Positions 38,734-48,158 of a stretch of DNA of 64,000 nt are shown here, in pieces (within the stretch, counting starts at the first letter, position 1; each line of letters starts with the position of its first letter). Made by a program: the position numbers and the translations under genes. Origin of the DNA: Buttiauxella agrestis ATCC 33320. Lineage in GTDB: Bacteria; Pseudomonadota; Gammaproteobacteria; Enterobacterales; Enterobacteriaceae. Where the stretch lies: positions 124,025 through 188,024 of the forward strand of contig NZ_JMPI01000022.1 in assembly GCF_000735355.1 (NCBI RefSeq), read 5' to 3'. Under the pieces are notes generated by a model that did not search any database, was not told where the DNA came from, and worked only from the letters and a program-made list of their open reading frames with translations.

Positions 38734-39714
38734 TTACTTAGCAAGCCCAAACGCTTTGGCTTGTTCGCGATAACCCGTCACTTGTTTCTTCACGTAGTCA
38801 TCCAGTTCTTTGCCGCTCATGTTGAACTCGAACAGGCCGCGCAAGTCACGTTGCTTTTTGAAATCTTCGGTTTGCTGGAGCTTGTTAAAGGTGTTGACCC
38901 ACCACTGATATTCCGCATCAGTCACTTTCGGGCCGACGTAGAAGCCGCGAATAATCGGCCATACCAGGTCAAAACCTTGCTCTTTTGCGGTAGGGATTTT
39001 TGCCAGTTCGCCAGGCAGACGCTCTTCAGAGAACACTGCCAGCACGCGCAGTTTGTCGCCGTTGAGATATGGCACCATTTCGCTCAAATCGCCCGATACC
39101 GCTTGCACATGGTTGCCCATCAACGCGGTAACCGGCTCGCCGCCGCCCTCAAAGGCGACGTAACGCATCTTGTGCGGATCGACATGGGCTTTTTGCGCAA
39201 GCAGCGCGGTTTTCATCCAGTCCTGGCTGCCGATTGATGCACCCGCACCAATCACCACGCTGTTAGGATCTTTTTCCATCGCCGCGAGCAGCGATTTCAA
39301 ATCTTTCCACGGCGAATCAGCCCGCACCGCAATCATGCCGTAATCGGTGCCCACACTTGCCAGCCAGCGCACATCATCCACGCCATAACGGCCAAACTTA
39401 CCTTGCGACAGGTTCAGCAGTGAACCGCCGGAAAATGCGACCACCGTTCCCGCTTCGGCAGGGCGCTGGGCAACAATCGCGTTATAGGCCACCGCGCCAA
39501 CGCCGCCTGGCATATAAGTGACGCGCATCGGTTTTTCAAGCACGCCGGTTTCTTGCAGGCTGACCTGAATCAGTTTGCAGGTCAGGTCAAAACCGCCGCC
39601 GGGTTTAGCAGGAGCGATACATTCGGTACGAGAAGGGACTTCTGCTGCCAGCGTATTAAAAGCAGTTAACAACAAAGCTGAAGCGGTAAGGGCAGAGAGT
39701 AGGGTTCGTTTCAT
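38734..39714 (-). CDS. tctC: TctC, periplasmic tricarboxylate-binding protein
   Basis: Extracytoplasmic solute receptor (Bug/TctC family) that binds citrate-type acids and delivers them to TctAB. It has 326 residues from the ATG at 39714 (MKRTLLSALTASALLLT), which has a GAGG 6 nt upstream; an ATG at 39720 touches that GAGG and is less likely. A signal peptide ends near NTLAAEV. Mature motifs include APAKPGGGFDLTCKL, TYMPGGVGAVAYN and IGAGASIGSQDWM. It is the first gene of the tctCBA operon, divergent from tctD. Confidence 0.95.
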   Translation of the reverse strand: MKRTLLSALTASALLLTAFNTLAAEVPSRTECIAPAKPGGGFDLTCKLIQVSLQETGVLEKPMRVTYMPGGVGAVAYNAIVAQRPAEAGTVVAFSGGSLLNLSQGKFGRYGVDDVRWLASVGTDYGMIAVRADSPWKDLKSLLAAMEKDPNSVVIGAGASIGSQDWMKTALLAQKAHVDPHKMRYVAFEGGGEPVTALMGNHVQAVSGDLSEMVPYLNGDKLRVLAVFSEERLPGELAKIPTAKEQGFDLVWPIIRGFYVGPKVTDAEYQWWVNTFNKLQQTEDFKKQRDLRGLFEFNMSGKELDDYVKKQVTGYREQAKAFGLAK

Positions 39715-39846
39715 TTTCATCCTCACGTTAAACCGGTAGATGTTTCTCATTATGTGAGCCGCCTTGCAGTAGCTCGGTTGCGTGATTGTTAAGTCATTAA
39801 CCTTTCATTTACCTTTCATGCGTACCGAAACTTTACAGGATGTGAT
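39715..39846. promoter_or_regulatory. tctC-tctD divergent promoter region
   Basis: 132 bp between the transporter operon and its regulator operon. TctD would be expected to bind here. I see a tandem TAACCTTTCATTTACCTTTCATGCG (repeat unit ACCTTTCAT twice, 39799-39820) that could be a direct-repeat regulator site; no hexamers were assigned. Confidence 0.45.
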
Positions 39847-40521
39847 ATGCGTCTCTTACTGGCTGAAGATAACCGTGAGCTGGCTCACTGGCTGGAGAAA
39901 GCCCTGATACAAGCGGGCTTTGCCGTAGATTGTGTGTTTGACGGCCACGCCGCCGACCATCTATTACAAAACGAACGTTATGCGGTCGCGGTGATGGATA
40001 TCGGGATGCCGAGAATGGATGGTCTTGAGGTTTTACAGCGTTTGCGCAAGCGCGGGCAGACGCTGCCGGTACTGTTGCTGACGGCGCACAGCGCGGTGAG
40101 TGATCGAGTGAAAGGGCTGAACACCGGAGCCGACGATTATTTGCCGAAACCGTTTGAATTAGAGGAACTCGATGCGCGACTGCGGGCGCTGGTGCGGCGC
40201 AGCGAAGGACAAATCCATGAGCAGCAGCAATTGGGGCAGCTCGGTTTACATGATGACGGCTATTTTCTGCTGGAGAATAAACCGCTGGCATTAACCCCGC
40301 GTGAACACGCCATTTTGACGGTGCTGATGTACCGCCGCACGCGCCCGGTTCCCAAACAGCAACTGTTTGAACAGGTGTTTAGTTTGAGCGATGAAGCCAG
40401 CCCGGAAAGCATCGAGCTATATATTCATCGGCTACGTAAGAAATTGGCCAGCAGTAATGTGCAAATCACCACGCTGCGCGGGCTTGGCTACGTGCTGGAG
40501 TGCAGCGATGCAAACCATTAA
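39847..40521 (+). CDS. tctD: TctD, response regulator of tricarboxylate transport
   Basis: OmpR-family regulator, 224 residues. The receiver carries Asp51 (VMDIGMPRMDG), the acid pair in LAEDNRE, Thr in LLTAHSA and Lys in LPKPFEL. A winged helix follows (LTPREHAILTVLMYRRTRPV... IELYIHRLRKKL). It is divergent from tctC and overlaps tctE by 14 nt. In Salmonella TctD controls the adjacent tctCBA. Confidence 0.94.
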   Translation: MRLLLAEDNRELAHWLEKALIQAGFAVDCVFDGHAADHLLQNERYAVAVMDIGMPRMDGLEVLQRLRKRGQTLPVLLLTAHSAVSDRVKGLNTGADDYLPKPFELEELDARLRALVRRSEGQIHEQQQLGQLGLHDDGYFLLENKPLALTPREHAILTVLMYRRTRPVPKQQLFEQVFSLSDEASPESIELYIHRLRKKLASSNVQITTLRGLGYVLECSDANH

Positions 40522-41914
40522 GCCGCAATCGTTATTCGGACAATTGCTGCTTTTTCTCGGTTTACCGCTGTTTATTTTGTGGGGGTTTTCTGCGGTCAGC
40601 AGTTATTTGAGCGCGATGAATGCCGCGACTCAAGCCTACGACCGCACTTTGCTGGCCTCGACCCGCACCGTCGCAGAACAGTTGGTTGTGCATGATGGAA
40701 AGCTTGACGTGGATGTGCCCTGGGTGGTGCTCGACAGCTTTGAGCGCAACATGAATGACCGGCTGTATTACAAAGTCACCGACACGCAAGGCAAGGTGAT
40801 TTCGGGTTATGACGATTTACCCGACATGCCTGAAAACACGCCCGGCACTGAACTTTACCCGGCATTGGCGTGGTTCTATAACGCCACCTATCGCGGGCAA
40901 GAATTGCGCGTGGCACGTCTGCTCCAGCCGGTTAACGAGGGTGGGGTAAACGGTATGGCGCAAATTATCGTTGCCGAAACCGTTCAATCAAGGTACTACC
41001 TGGCGGTACGTTTATTGGCTTCTGCCACGCTCACTCAGGGCGGCCTGGTGTTACTGACGTTAACGCTTGCCTGGCTATTATTACGACGCGTACTCAAGCC
41101 GATGCGCCAGCTTTCGGTGCAAATGGTGCGCCGTGACCCAGGCGATTTAACGCCATTGCCCGATTTATTGCCCTGGTCGGAAACCCGCTTATTGATTGTT
41201 TCGTTTAACCGCTACATCGAAAGCCTGCGCGGCGTACTGGCCCGGCAATCGCGGTTCAGCGCAGATGCTTCTCACCAGTTGCGAACGCCATTAACCGTGC
41301 TAAAAACCCAGGCCGCCGTTGCGCTCAGTAGCCCTGATCCGATGCAGTGGCGCGAAAGCCTGGTCGCGATGCAAACCACGCTCGATAGCACCATCCACTT
41401 AACCGAACGTTTATTACAGCTTTCACGTTTAAGCCGCCTTGACCAGACAGAGAGGCAGGCTATGGAGCTGGTGGATTTGGTGAAAATCGCCCAGGCGTGC
41501 TGTTTCTCGAGCATGGCGCAGGCGAGAAGTAAAAATATCGATCTGGGGTATGAAGGATTAGACGAGGAATGGATAACAGGTGAGCCTGTGTTGCTGGCTG
41601 AGATGTGCATTAACCTGCTGGATAACGCGCTGAAATATACGCCCGAAAATGGCGTGGTGACGATTCGGGTAACTCGTGATGAAACGCAATTTGCCTGTCT
41701 GGAAATCGAGGATAGCGGCCCAGGCATTGAGAGCGGGCTGGTTCGCCATGCGCTGATGCCGTTCCATCGTTTAGATAATAGTGCTGCGCAAAGTGGGGCG
41801 GGAATTGGACTGGCGCTGGTGAATGATATTGCGCGTTATCACCGGACGAGACCTGAGTTATTGCGCGCAGAATCGGGCGGATTGCTGGTGAAAATTAAAC
41901 TGGCTGCGGTTTAA
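40508..41914 (+). CDS. tctE: TctE, sensor histidine kinase of tricarboxylate transport
   Basis: A 468-residue inner-membrane kinase. The ATG at 40508 (MQTIKPQSLFGQLLLFLG) lies inside tctD by 14 nt; earlier in-frame Met codons would overlap tctD deeply and are unlikely. Membrane segments are at ~10-30 and ~165-185 and flank a periplasmic 2CSK-type sensor. HisKA has ASHQLRTPLT with the phospho-His. The ATPase domain has CINLLDNALKYTP, EDSGPGI and GAGIGLALVNDI. Confidence 0.93.
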   Translation: MQTIKPQSLFGQLLLFLGLPLFILWGFSAVSSYLSAMNAATQAYDRTLLASTRTVAEQLVVHDGKLDVDVPWVVLDSFERNMNDRLYYKVTDTQGKVISGYDDLPDMPENTPGTELYPALAWFYNATYRGQELRVARLLQPVNEGGVNGMAQIIVAETVQSRYYLAVRLLASATLTQGGLVLLTLTLAWLLLRRVLKPMRQLSVQMVRRDPGDLTPLPDLLPWSETRLLIVSFNRYIESLRGVLARQSRFSADASHQLRTPLTVLKTQAAVALSSPDPMQWRESLVAMQTTLDSTIHLTERLLQLSRLSRLDQTERQAMELVDLVKIAQACCFSSMAQARSKNIDLGYEGLDEEWITGEPVLLAEMCINLLDNALKYTPENGVVTIRVTRDETQFACLEIEDSGPGIESGLVRHALMPFHRLDNSAAQSGAGIGLALVNDIARYHRTRPELLRAESGGLLVKIKLAAV

Positions 41915-42079
41915 CAACAGCCGGGGGAAAAATCCATCGACTCTCGCCTTGGCCTTTCATTTTCATTTTCTTACAAACGAAAGACAAAAAGCATTTCTAA
42001 CAGATTGATTACATCAATACTGGCTGTAAAATCGGCCTCTTTTCAGGGACATCCCTTTTTACTGCTTAGGATTGAAAGC

Positions 42080-42622
42080 ATGAACAAATTATTAATAGCA
42101 ACTGTTGCCGGTTTGGCTCTCGTTTCAGCATCAGCAAGCGCGATTAGCATCAGTGGCCAGGCGGGTGAAAAATACACCAACGTGGCAGTTGGCTTTGGTC
42201 AAGATTCTGCAGGCCTGACGATGAACGGCAACTACGCACATAACGATGACGACGGCGATACCGCTGGTTTAGGCCTGGGTCTGAATGTGCCATTGGGTCC
42301 ATTTATGGGTACCGTGGGTGGCCGTGCGGTATATCTGAATCCAAAAGATGGCGATGAAGGTTACGCCGTTGCCGTCGGCGGCGGTTTGAGCTGGGAAATC
42401 TTCAATAGCTTCTCTGTGTTTGGTGATTACTACTACTCCCCAGACTCTCTCTCAAGCGGCGTAAAAGATTATCAAGAAGCTAGCGCTGGCGCACGCTGGA
42501 CCATTATACGTCCAATTACCGTAGAAGCCGGTTATCGCTATATTGGTGTTGATGGCAAAGATGGCAACCGCGATAACGCCATTGCAGACGGCCCGTACGT
42601 CGGCGTTTCCGCCGGTTTTTAA
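42080..42622 (+). CDS. yfaZ: YfaZ, small outer-membrane-like beta-barrel protein
   Basis: A 180-residue YfaZ-family precursor from the ATG at 42080 (MNKLLIATVAGLALVSASAS). The signal peptide ends near SASA; the mature part is rich in Gly and aromatic residues in alternating strands and closes with Phe (GVSAGF), as outer-membrane proteins do. LGLGLNVPLGPFMGTVGG and YYYSPDSLSSG are shared with E. coli YfaZ. Function is unknown. In E. coli yfaZ is near nudI and the arn locus, which are absent here. Confidence 0.88.
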   Translation: MNKLLIATVAGLALVSASASAISISGQAGEKYTNVAVGFGQDSAGLTMNGNYAHNDDDGDTAGLGLGLNVPLGPFMGTVGGRAVYLNPKDGDEGYAVAVGGGLSWEIFNSFSVFGDYYYSPDSLSSGVKDYQEASAGARWTIIRPITVEAGYRYIGVDGKDGNRDNAIADGPYVGVSAGF

Positions 42623-42723
42623 TTTATCCAGGCCGCAGCAGCTCTGCTGCGGCTTACTCATTTCCCGCCGATCTTCATCCGCTTGAGTTATAGTAATTCG
42701 TTCCCTTCCCGCGGAGTTTAACA

Positions 42724-43920
42724 ATGATAAAAGTGGAAATGCTGTCTACCGGCGACGAAGTGCTGCATGGTCAAATTATTGATACCAACGCAGCCTGGCT
42801 TGCTGATTACTTTTTTAACCAGGGTTTACCGATGTCTCGCCGTAACACGGTGGGTGACAGTCTTGACGATCTCATTGCAGTGCTCAAAGAGCGCAGCGAG
42901 CAGGCCGATATTCTGATTGTGAACGGTGGACTTGGGCCAACCAGCGACGATCTCAGTGCGCTTGCCGCCGCCACTGCCGCAGGTGTGGAACTGGTGATGC
43001 ATCAGGAATGGCTTGCGCAAATGGAGCGTTTCTTTGCCGAGCGTGGGCGTGAAATGGCACCGAGCAATCGCAAACAAGCGCTGATTCCTGCAACCAGCGA
43101 AATGGTGGATAACCCGGTCGGCACCGCGTGTGGTTTTGCGCTGCAACTCAACCGCTGCCTGATGTTTTTCACTCCCGGCGTGCCTTCTGAATTTAAAGTG
43201 ATGGTCGAGCAACAAATCATGCCGCGCTTGCGCGAACGCTTTGTTCTGCCTGAACCTCCAGTTTGCCTGCGTCTGACGACGTTTGGGCGCTCTGAAAGTG
43301 AACTGGCACAAAGCCTTGAACCGATCCCGTTGCCGGAAGGCGCAGTGATGGGCTATCGCTCATCCATGCCAATTATCGAGCTAAAACTGACCGGCCCTGC
43401 CACGCAGCGCGCAGCAATGGAAGCCATCTGGCCTGAAGTTCAGCGCGTGGCCGGTGAAAGCACCATTTTTGAAGGGACTGAGGGTTTGCCTGCGCAGTTG
43501 GCGCAACGTCTGCGCGACCAATCGCTCAACGTGGCGGTCAGCGAGCAATTCACCGCTGGGCTGCTGTGTTTGCAACTCTCCAGCGCACAAGCGCCGCTGG
43601 GTAACAGTGAAGTGCTTTCCGCGCGCCCTGAAACCCTGATGCAAATCACTGAGCGTGCAAAGGCCTTCGCGCTGCAAGCGGGGAGTGCGGTGGCGCTGGT
43701 GGTCGGGTGCCTCGATGACGAGCATCTGAATTTCGCCCTGCATACGCCAAAAGGCACTTACGGTCTGCAAGTGAAGTTTAGCGTGACCCGCCACGCCCTG
43801 CGCATCCGCCAGGAAGTCTGCGCGATGATGGCATTAAACATGCTGCGCCGCTGGCTCAATGGGCAGGATGTTGCCGCCGAGCATGGCTGGGTTAACGTTG
43901 TTGACTCACTAGAAATCTAA
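42724..43920 (+). CDS. yfaY: CinA-like protein YfaY
   Basis: A 398-residue two-domain protein. The N-terminal MoaB/CinA (COG1058) part has STGDEVLHGQIIDTNAAWLAD and NGGLGPTSDDL. The C-terminal CinA/PncC-like part lacks the amidase signature: SEQFTAG stands where NMN amidases have ESCTGG, so NMN deamidase activity is unlikely. E. coli YfaY shows the same change as I recall it. In E. coli several genes separate yfaY from glpC; here glpC follows convergently with three bases between stops. Confidence 0.88.
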   Translation: MIKVEMLSTGDEVLHGQIIDTNAAWLADYFFNQGLPMSRRNTVGDSLDDLIAVLKERSEQADILIVNGGLGPTSDDLSALAAATAAGVELVMHQEWLAQMERFFAERGREMAPSNRKQALIPATSEMVDNPVGTACGFALQLNRCLMFFTPGVPSEFKVMVEQQIMPRLRERFVLPEPPVCLRLTTFGRSESELAQSLEPIPLPEGAVMGYRSSMPIIELKLTGPATQRAAMEAIWPEVQRVAGESTIFEGTEGLPAQLAQRLRDQSLNVAVSEQFTAGLLCLQLSSAQAPLGNSEVLSARPETLMQITERAKAFALQAGSAVALVVGCLDDEHLNFALHTPKGTYGLQVKFSVTRHALRIRQEVCAMMALNMLRRWLNGQDVAAEHGWVNVVDSLEI

Positions 43921-43923
43921 AAG

Positions 43924-45123
43924 CTAAGCGAGCGCTCGGGCTAATAGCGTAATCGGGTGCTCGCATTTTTTACTGGTAGACATCTCAATCTGCCATTTAC
44001 AGGTTTCGCAATCCGTCACGACTAAATCGACCCCGCTTTCTTCTATTTGCTGGAATAACGGCGCTCCAATGCTTTGCGACGTATTATAGTTTTCCTTTTT
44101 AAATCCATAGGTTCCGGCAATTCCGCAGCATAGAGACTCCAGTATTATCAGCTCCACGCCTGGCAGACGGCGTAATAAATCGAGCGTATATAACGACCAA
44201 CCCATTTTCTCCATGTGGCATGGCGTGTGGTAGGCGATTCGTAACGGCAATGCTTTAAGCTTTAGCTCTTTCCCGCTTTCCAGCTGCTTCCAGATAAAAC
44301 GTGTCGCCAGTTCTATATGGTCGCGCATCGGGCGAGTGTCGATGTCCAACACCTGCGGGTATTCGTCGCGTAAAGTAAACGTGCAGGTAGAAGACGTGGC
44401 AATGACTGGAAGCCCTTGCTCAATCACCGCTTTCTCCAGAGAGGCAGCATTAATCGCGGCCTGCTTTTTAGCTTTGTCGATAAAACCGTTGGCAATCAAT
44501 GGCACGCCACAGCATTTTTCCCGCTCCAGCAATTGCACACCAAATCCCATGGCGTTCATCACGCGGACTAAATCTTTGCCGAGATCGGAGTGGTTGTAAT
44601 TAACGTAGCAGCCGTGGAAAAACGCGACCTGTTCCGCAAAAGCTTTTTGAGCGGCGGCTTGTTTGCGATACCAGCCGCGAAACGTGCCGGAAGAGTATTT
44701 GGGTAATTCGCGATGACCGTCAATGCCGAGGGTTTTATCGAGCAAATTGCGCACCGGTTTGAGCGACGTCGCAGTGTTGACCAGCGGTGCAAACGGCGTC
44801 GAGAGCGTGCCCATTAAATCGGTATGGCTGAGAATGGCATCTCTTAGATTGAACCTGGATTTACCGTAGCGAGCCTTAGCGCGTTGAATAATATCGCCAA
44901 TTTTCACATCAGACGGACAGGCCACTTCGCAACGTTTGCAGTTGGTGCAATATTTCAATGCATCATCGTAAAGCGCTGCATCTTTCAGGCGCAGGCGTTC
45001 GCCATCTGGCCCGGATTGCTTCGGGCCAGGATAATCAGGATTGACCCGGCTCACCGGGCAAACGGTGGTACAAACGGTGCATTTAATACAGTTTTCGAAA
45101 CTCTTTTCATCAAGCAGATTCAT
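43924..45123 (-). CDS. glpC: GlpC, iron-sulfur subunit of anaerobic glycerol-3-phosphate dehydrogenase
   Basis: Membrane-associated Fe-S subunit that passes electrons from GlpAB to menaquinone. It has 399 residues with two N-terminal 4Fe-4S ferredoxin motifs (CIKCTVCTTVCPVS, CTNCKRCEVACPSD) and two cysteine-rich CCG domains (CCGVPLIANG; HTPCHMEKMG and CCGIAGTYG). It overlaps glpB by 4 nt. The adjacent men operon makes the likely electron acceptor. Confidence 0.96.
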   Translation of the reverse strand: MNLLDEKSFENCIKCTVCTTVCPVSRVNPDYPGPKQSGPDGERLRLKDAALYDDALKYCTNCKRCEVACPSDVKIGDIIQRAKARYGKSRFNLRDAILSHTDLMGTLSTPFAPLVNTATSLKPVRNLLDKTLGIDGHRELPKYSSGTFRGWYRKQAAAQKAFAEQVAFFHGCYVNYNHSDLGKDLVRVMNAMGFGVQLLEREKCCGVPLIANGFIDKAKKQAAINAASLEKAVIEQGLPVIATSSTCTFTLRDEYPQVLDIDTRPMRDHIELATRFIWKQLESGKELKLKALPLRIAYHTPCHMEKMGWSLYTLDLLRRLPGVELIILESLCCGIAGTYGFKKENYNTSQSIGAPLFQQIEESGVDLVVTDCETCKWQIEMSTSKKCEHPITLLARALA

Positions 45124-46379
45124 TGGTTTCTCCCCTGAGTCTCAAGAATTTGCCGGGCGACATGCAGTGCGCCCATCATTGAAACACCTGCGCCACATCC
45201 TTGCTCAATGGGGTCGAAGCCCGCGAGCACCGAGCCGATAGCAAACAGATTTTCAATGCGCTGCCCGTCACGAGAAGGGTGAAAGTGTTCATCAACGATA
45301 ACGCCCGCCTGCAAATAAGGTTGCGGGCTGAAAAAATCCTCTTTGCTCCAGCCTTCACGCTGCGTCGGGGCACGAACATCAAGACCAAAAATAGCTTCAC
45401 GGATGCCGTCAAATTTCGCTTGCAGGCCATTACTGAAAAAGCTGCCGCTGGCGAGCACAACATGCCTGGCTCGTAGAGGGACTTCGCCGTGATTGCGGGT
45501 GAACAGTGCGCGGACGTTATGATTCTCTACTTCCGTGTTCACGACGGCATCACCGGGCATGATGATTCCGCCCAGTTGCTGGAAACGGCGGCGCAATTGT
45601 TGGGACATGCGCATGCCGAGCACTGACGGTGGGAGTGTGGGCAACAGGTGCAGCGGGCAGGATAACTGGCGGCTGATGTTCTGCCAGGCGAGTGAGTTTT
45701 CGCTTCCCAGACAAGCCGGAAGGAAGAGGGCGTCGGTGTTGTTCGCCAGCGCTTTTAACTCCTCAATAAGCAGGCGCTGCTGCTCTTGCATATCCAACAC
45801 GCGGGCGATGTTGGCGGCGCGAAATTCGCTGGGGTTGTTACGCAGCGTGTCTAAGGCAGGAAGCGTCAGCTCGGCTACTTGAACCTCAATATTATTATCA
45901 GCAAGCGAACCGGCGACCAGCTCAGGCTGGAAATCAAGAAAACCGGCAATCCCGACCACCGTAATGCGCTGCCACGCGAGGGGGGCAACGGGAATTTCTT
46001 CCGGGCTTAACCACGTTGCCCGTTGTGTTCCCAGCGGTGTAATGCGCTGATGATTTTGCTGATAACTCCCTGTGAGCGTGATATTGCACCGGGCCAGCAG
46101 CGCCTCGCTTTCGGCCGCATAACGGCAGACGTTATCTGCACCCATCAGGCTGTAAGGGTGTTCAGGGGCTTGTTGTTTCAGGGCTTCGAGTGCGCTTAAA
46201 GGTGAGTTTACCGGGCTGCCGTCGGGCAATTGCGCCAGCAAATCCAACGAACCTGACGAAAAATGCAGGGCGCTTTGCCCACGACTGACGATGGCGCAAT
46301 GAAGACCCACCTCCGCCAGACGAATCCCGCATACCAGTCCGGCTAAACCACCGCCAATAATCAGACTATCGAATTTCAT
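45120..46379 (-). CDS. glpB: GlpB, anaerobic glycerol-3-phosphate dehydrogenase subunit B
   Basis: Flavin-binding subunit of GlpABC. It has 419 residues from the ATG at 46379 (MKFDSLIIGGGLAGLVCG), the conserved start, with the Rossmann motif GGGLAG, SALHFSSGSLDLL, TLPPSVLGMR and C-terminal FAIGSVLAGFDPIEQGCG. Its start overlaps the glpA stop by 4 nt and its stop overlaps glpC by 4 nt. Length equals E. coli GlpB. Confidence 0.96.
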   Translation of the reverse strand: MKFDSLIIGGGLAGLVCGIRLAEVGLHCAIVSRGQSALHFSSGSLDLLAQLPDGSPVNSPLSALEALKQQAPEHPYSLMGADNVCRYAAESEALLARCNITLTGSYQQNHQRITPLGTQRATWLSPEEIPVAPLAWQRITVVGIAGFLDFQPELVAGSLADNNIEVQVAELTLPALDTLRNNPSEFRAANIARVLDMQEQQRLLIEELKALANNTDALFLPACLGSENSLAWQNISRQLSCPLHLLPTLPPSVLGMRMSQQLRRRFQQLGGIIMPGDAVVNTEVENHNVRALFTRNHGEVPLRARHVVLASGSFFSNGLQAKFDGIREAIFGLDVRAPTQREGWSKEDFFSPQPYLQAGVIVDEHFHPSRDGQRIENLFAIGSVLAGFDPIEQGCGAGVSMMGALHVARQILETQGRNQ

Positions 46380-47995
46380 TGTGGTGATCCTTTTTTTAGC
46401 CCGCACAACCCCTGGTACACCCAGGCGGTGAACTCGCTTTCCCTCAGTGCATCATCCCAGGCTATCGGGCGAATACCTTTCCAGCGTTCATTGAGAAAAG
46501 TGGACAGCTGCTCGAGCGATTGCGCGGGTGTTGAGGTGCCAAAACGTTGTAATAAACCCGCGGCGCGACAGGCGCAAAGTTCCCCCTGGCAAGTCCCCAT
46601 TCCCACGCGGGTGCGGCGGCGCAAATCACCAAGATTACTGACGGCCAGATTGTTAACCGCGTAACGGACTTCGCCTGCGGTGACCGCTTCACACTCACAA
46701 ACCAGACTGTTGCTCAGACGATCCCCAGCCAACAACTGCCCGGCGCGGTCGCCATGACGCCAGACCGCCGATCGCCGGATAGTGAGGGGTAAAGAAATGA
46801 CTTTGCTCAGGGTTTCTTCCGGAGAACTTCCTGAGCCTGGAAGCGGCTCCGTTGCGGTGGAGCAAGCCTGGGTATTACCGAGCTTTTCACAAACTGCGTT
46901 CGTCGCCCATTCGGCCATCAGACGATAAGTCATTAGCTTGCCGCCGGTGATGGTGATAAACCCGTCCATCCCGTCGCGCTTTGCGTGATCAAGCAGCACG
47001 ATCCCTCGGCTGGCGTTGCGCCCGGTCGGATCGTTGTCGCTTGCTACCAGCGGGCGCACTCCTGCGTAAGCGCGCAGAATACGAGTCGCCGCGAGTTTTG
47101 GCGCCAGTTTCGAGCCTTCACGAATCAGGATATCGACCTCTTGCGGCGTGACGCGCATATTGTCGATTTGGTCGTATTCAATGGGCGTAGAAGTGGTGCC
47201 AATCAGTGAAATGGTATCGCCGGGCACCAGAATATCGGCGTCAGCAGGTTTGCGGCAGCGGTTGATCACCATGTTATTGATGCGATGGCCAAGAATGAGC
47301 AGCGAGCCTTTTGCGGGCAGCATTCGTACCCGCAAATCAGCATATTCCGCGATGTGCTGGCCCCAAATCCCGGCCGCATTCACCACTACGCTTGCGTATA
47401 AATCGTGCTGTTGTTGGGTTTTGTGGTTATAGACGCGCACCCCACAAACCCGATCGCTGTTGCGAATCAGGCCAGTGACTTCCTGGCCGGTGAGAATTTC
47501 AGCGCCGTGCTCTCTGGCATCCAGCATGTTGGCGGCGGTCAGGCGGAAGGGGTCGACGGTGCCATCAGGCACGCGCACCGCACCAATCAACTCAGGGTTT
47601 GCGGCCGGTTCCAGGCGTAATGCTTCTTTGGGTTCGATACGCTGAGCATCAATTCCCGCGTCCAGGCAGGAGGCGATGAATATACTCTGGAGGGATAAAT
47701 CGTCTTCGGGAAGGGTGATAAACAGGCCGTCTGTGCGTTCGATGCAATGGCGAGCGACGCGTTTAAGGATGCGGTTTTCTTCAATGCATTCTCTGGCCGA
47801 TTCGCTGTCCGTCATGGCGTACCGCGCGCCGCTGTGGAGTAAGCCGTGGTTTCGCCCCGTCGCCCCGGTGGCGATATCGTGTCTTTCGAGCAGCAGCGTT
47901 TGCAACCCGCGACGGGCGCAGTCGCGGGCAATTCCCGCACCGGTTGCGCCACCGCCGATAATAATGACATCCCTCTCTTTGCGTCCCGTCGCCAT
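46376..47995 (-). CDS. glpA: GlpA, anaerobic glycerol-3-phosphate dehydrogenase large subunit
   Basis: FAD-dependent catalytic subunit that oxidises sn-glycerol-3-phosphate to DHAP. It has 539 residues from the ATG at 47995 (MATGRKERDVIIIGGGATG). The FAD-binding GGGATGAG, NHGLLHSGARY and a C-terminal BFD-like [2Fe-2S] domain (LVCECEAVTAGE...GTCQGELCACRA) are visible. The operon glpABC diverges from glpT across a control region with GlpR-like sites. Confidence 0.96.
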   Translation of the reverse strand: MATGRKERDVIIIGGGATGAGIARDCARRGLQTLLLERHDIATGATGRNHGLLHSGARYAMTDSESARECIEENRILKRVARHCIERTDGLFITLPEDDLSLQSIFIASCLDAGIDAQRIEPKEALRLEPAANPELIGAVRVPDGTVDPFRLTAANMLDAREHGAEILTGQEVTGLIRNSDRVCGVRVYNHKTQQQHDLYASVVVNAAGIWGQHIAEYADLRVRMLPAKGSLLILGHRINNMVINRCRKPADADILVPGDTISLIGTTSTPIEYDQIDNMRVTPQEVDILIREGSKLAPKLAATRILRAYAGVRPLVASDNDPTGRNASRGIVLLDHAKRDGMDGFITITGGKLMTYRLMAEWATNAVCEKLGNTQACSTATEPLPGSGSSPEETLSKVISLPLTIRRSAVWRHGDRAGQLLAGDRLSNSLVCECEAVTAGEVRYAVNNLAVSNLGDLRRRTRVGMGTCQGELCACRAAGLLQRFGTSTPAQSLEQLSTFLNERWKGIRPIAWDDALRESEFTAWVYQGLCGLKKGSPQ

Positions 47996-48049
47996 GCTCT
48001 GCTCCTGAAAAATTCTCTTGAACACAATTGAGCCACAAATCAATTTTCA

Positions 48050-48089
48050 AATGTTTGATATCGAGCAAATTCGAGCATAAATCGAAAAT
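48050..48089. promoter_or_regulatory. Candidate tandem GlpR operators
   Basis: AATGTTTGATATCGAGCAAA matches the GlpR consensus pattern (WATKYTCGWW-WWCGAGCATW) with one change, and is followed directly by the second unit ATTCGAGCATAAATCGAAAA. A third CTTTTCGATAG half lies near 48110. Confidence 0.6.
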
Positions 48090-48142
48090 AAAGTGTGATG
48101 TTATGCACCTTTTCGATAGTTTGTAATAAAAATGTAATATGT

Positions 48143-48158
48143 TGTGGGGTGTTTCACA
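48143..48158. promoter_or_regulatory. Predicted CRP-cAMP site upstream of glpT
   Basis: TGTGG-N6-TCACA matches the CRP consensus at 9 of 10 positions, 75 bp upstream of the glpT ATG. Confidence 0.65.

Noticed and set aside
40391..40507. Longer tctE start 117 bp upstream, inside tctD
   Set aside because: It would give a non-hydrophobic N-terminus before the first membrane helix and a 131-nt overlap with tctD; the ATG at 40508 agrees with the family.
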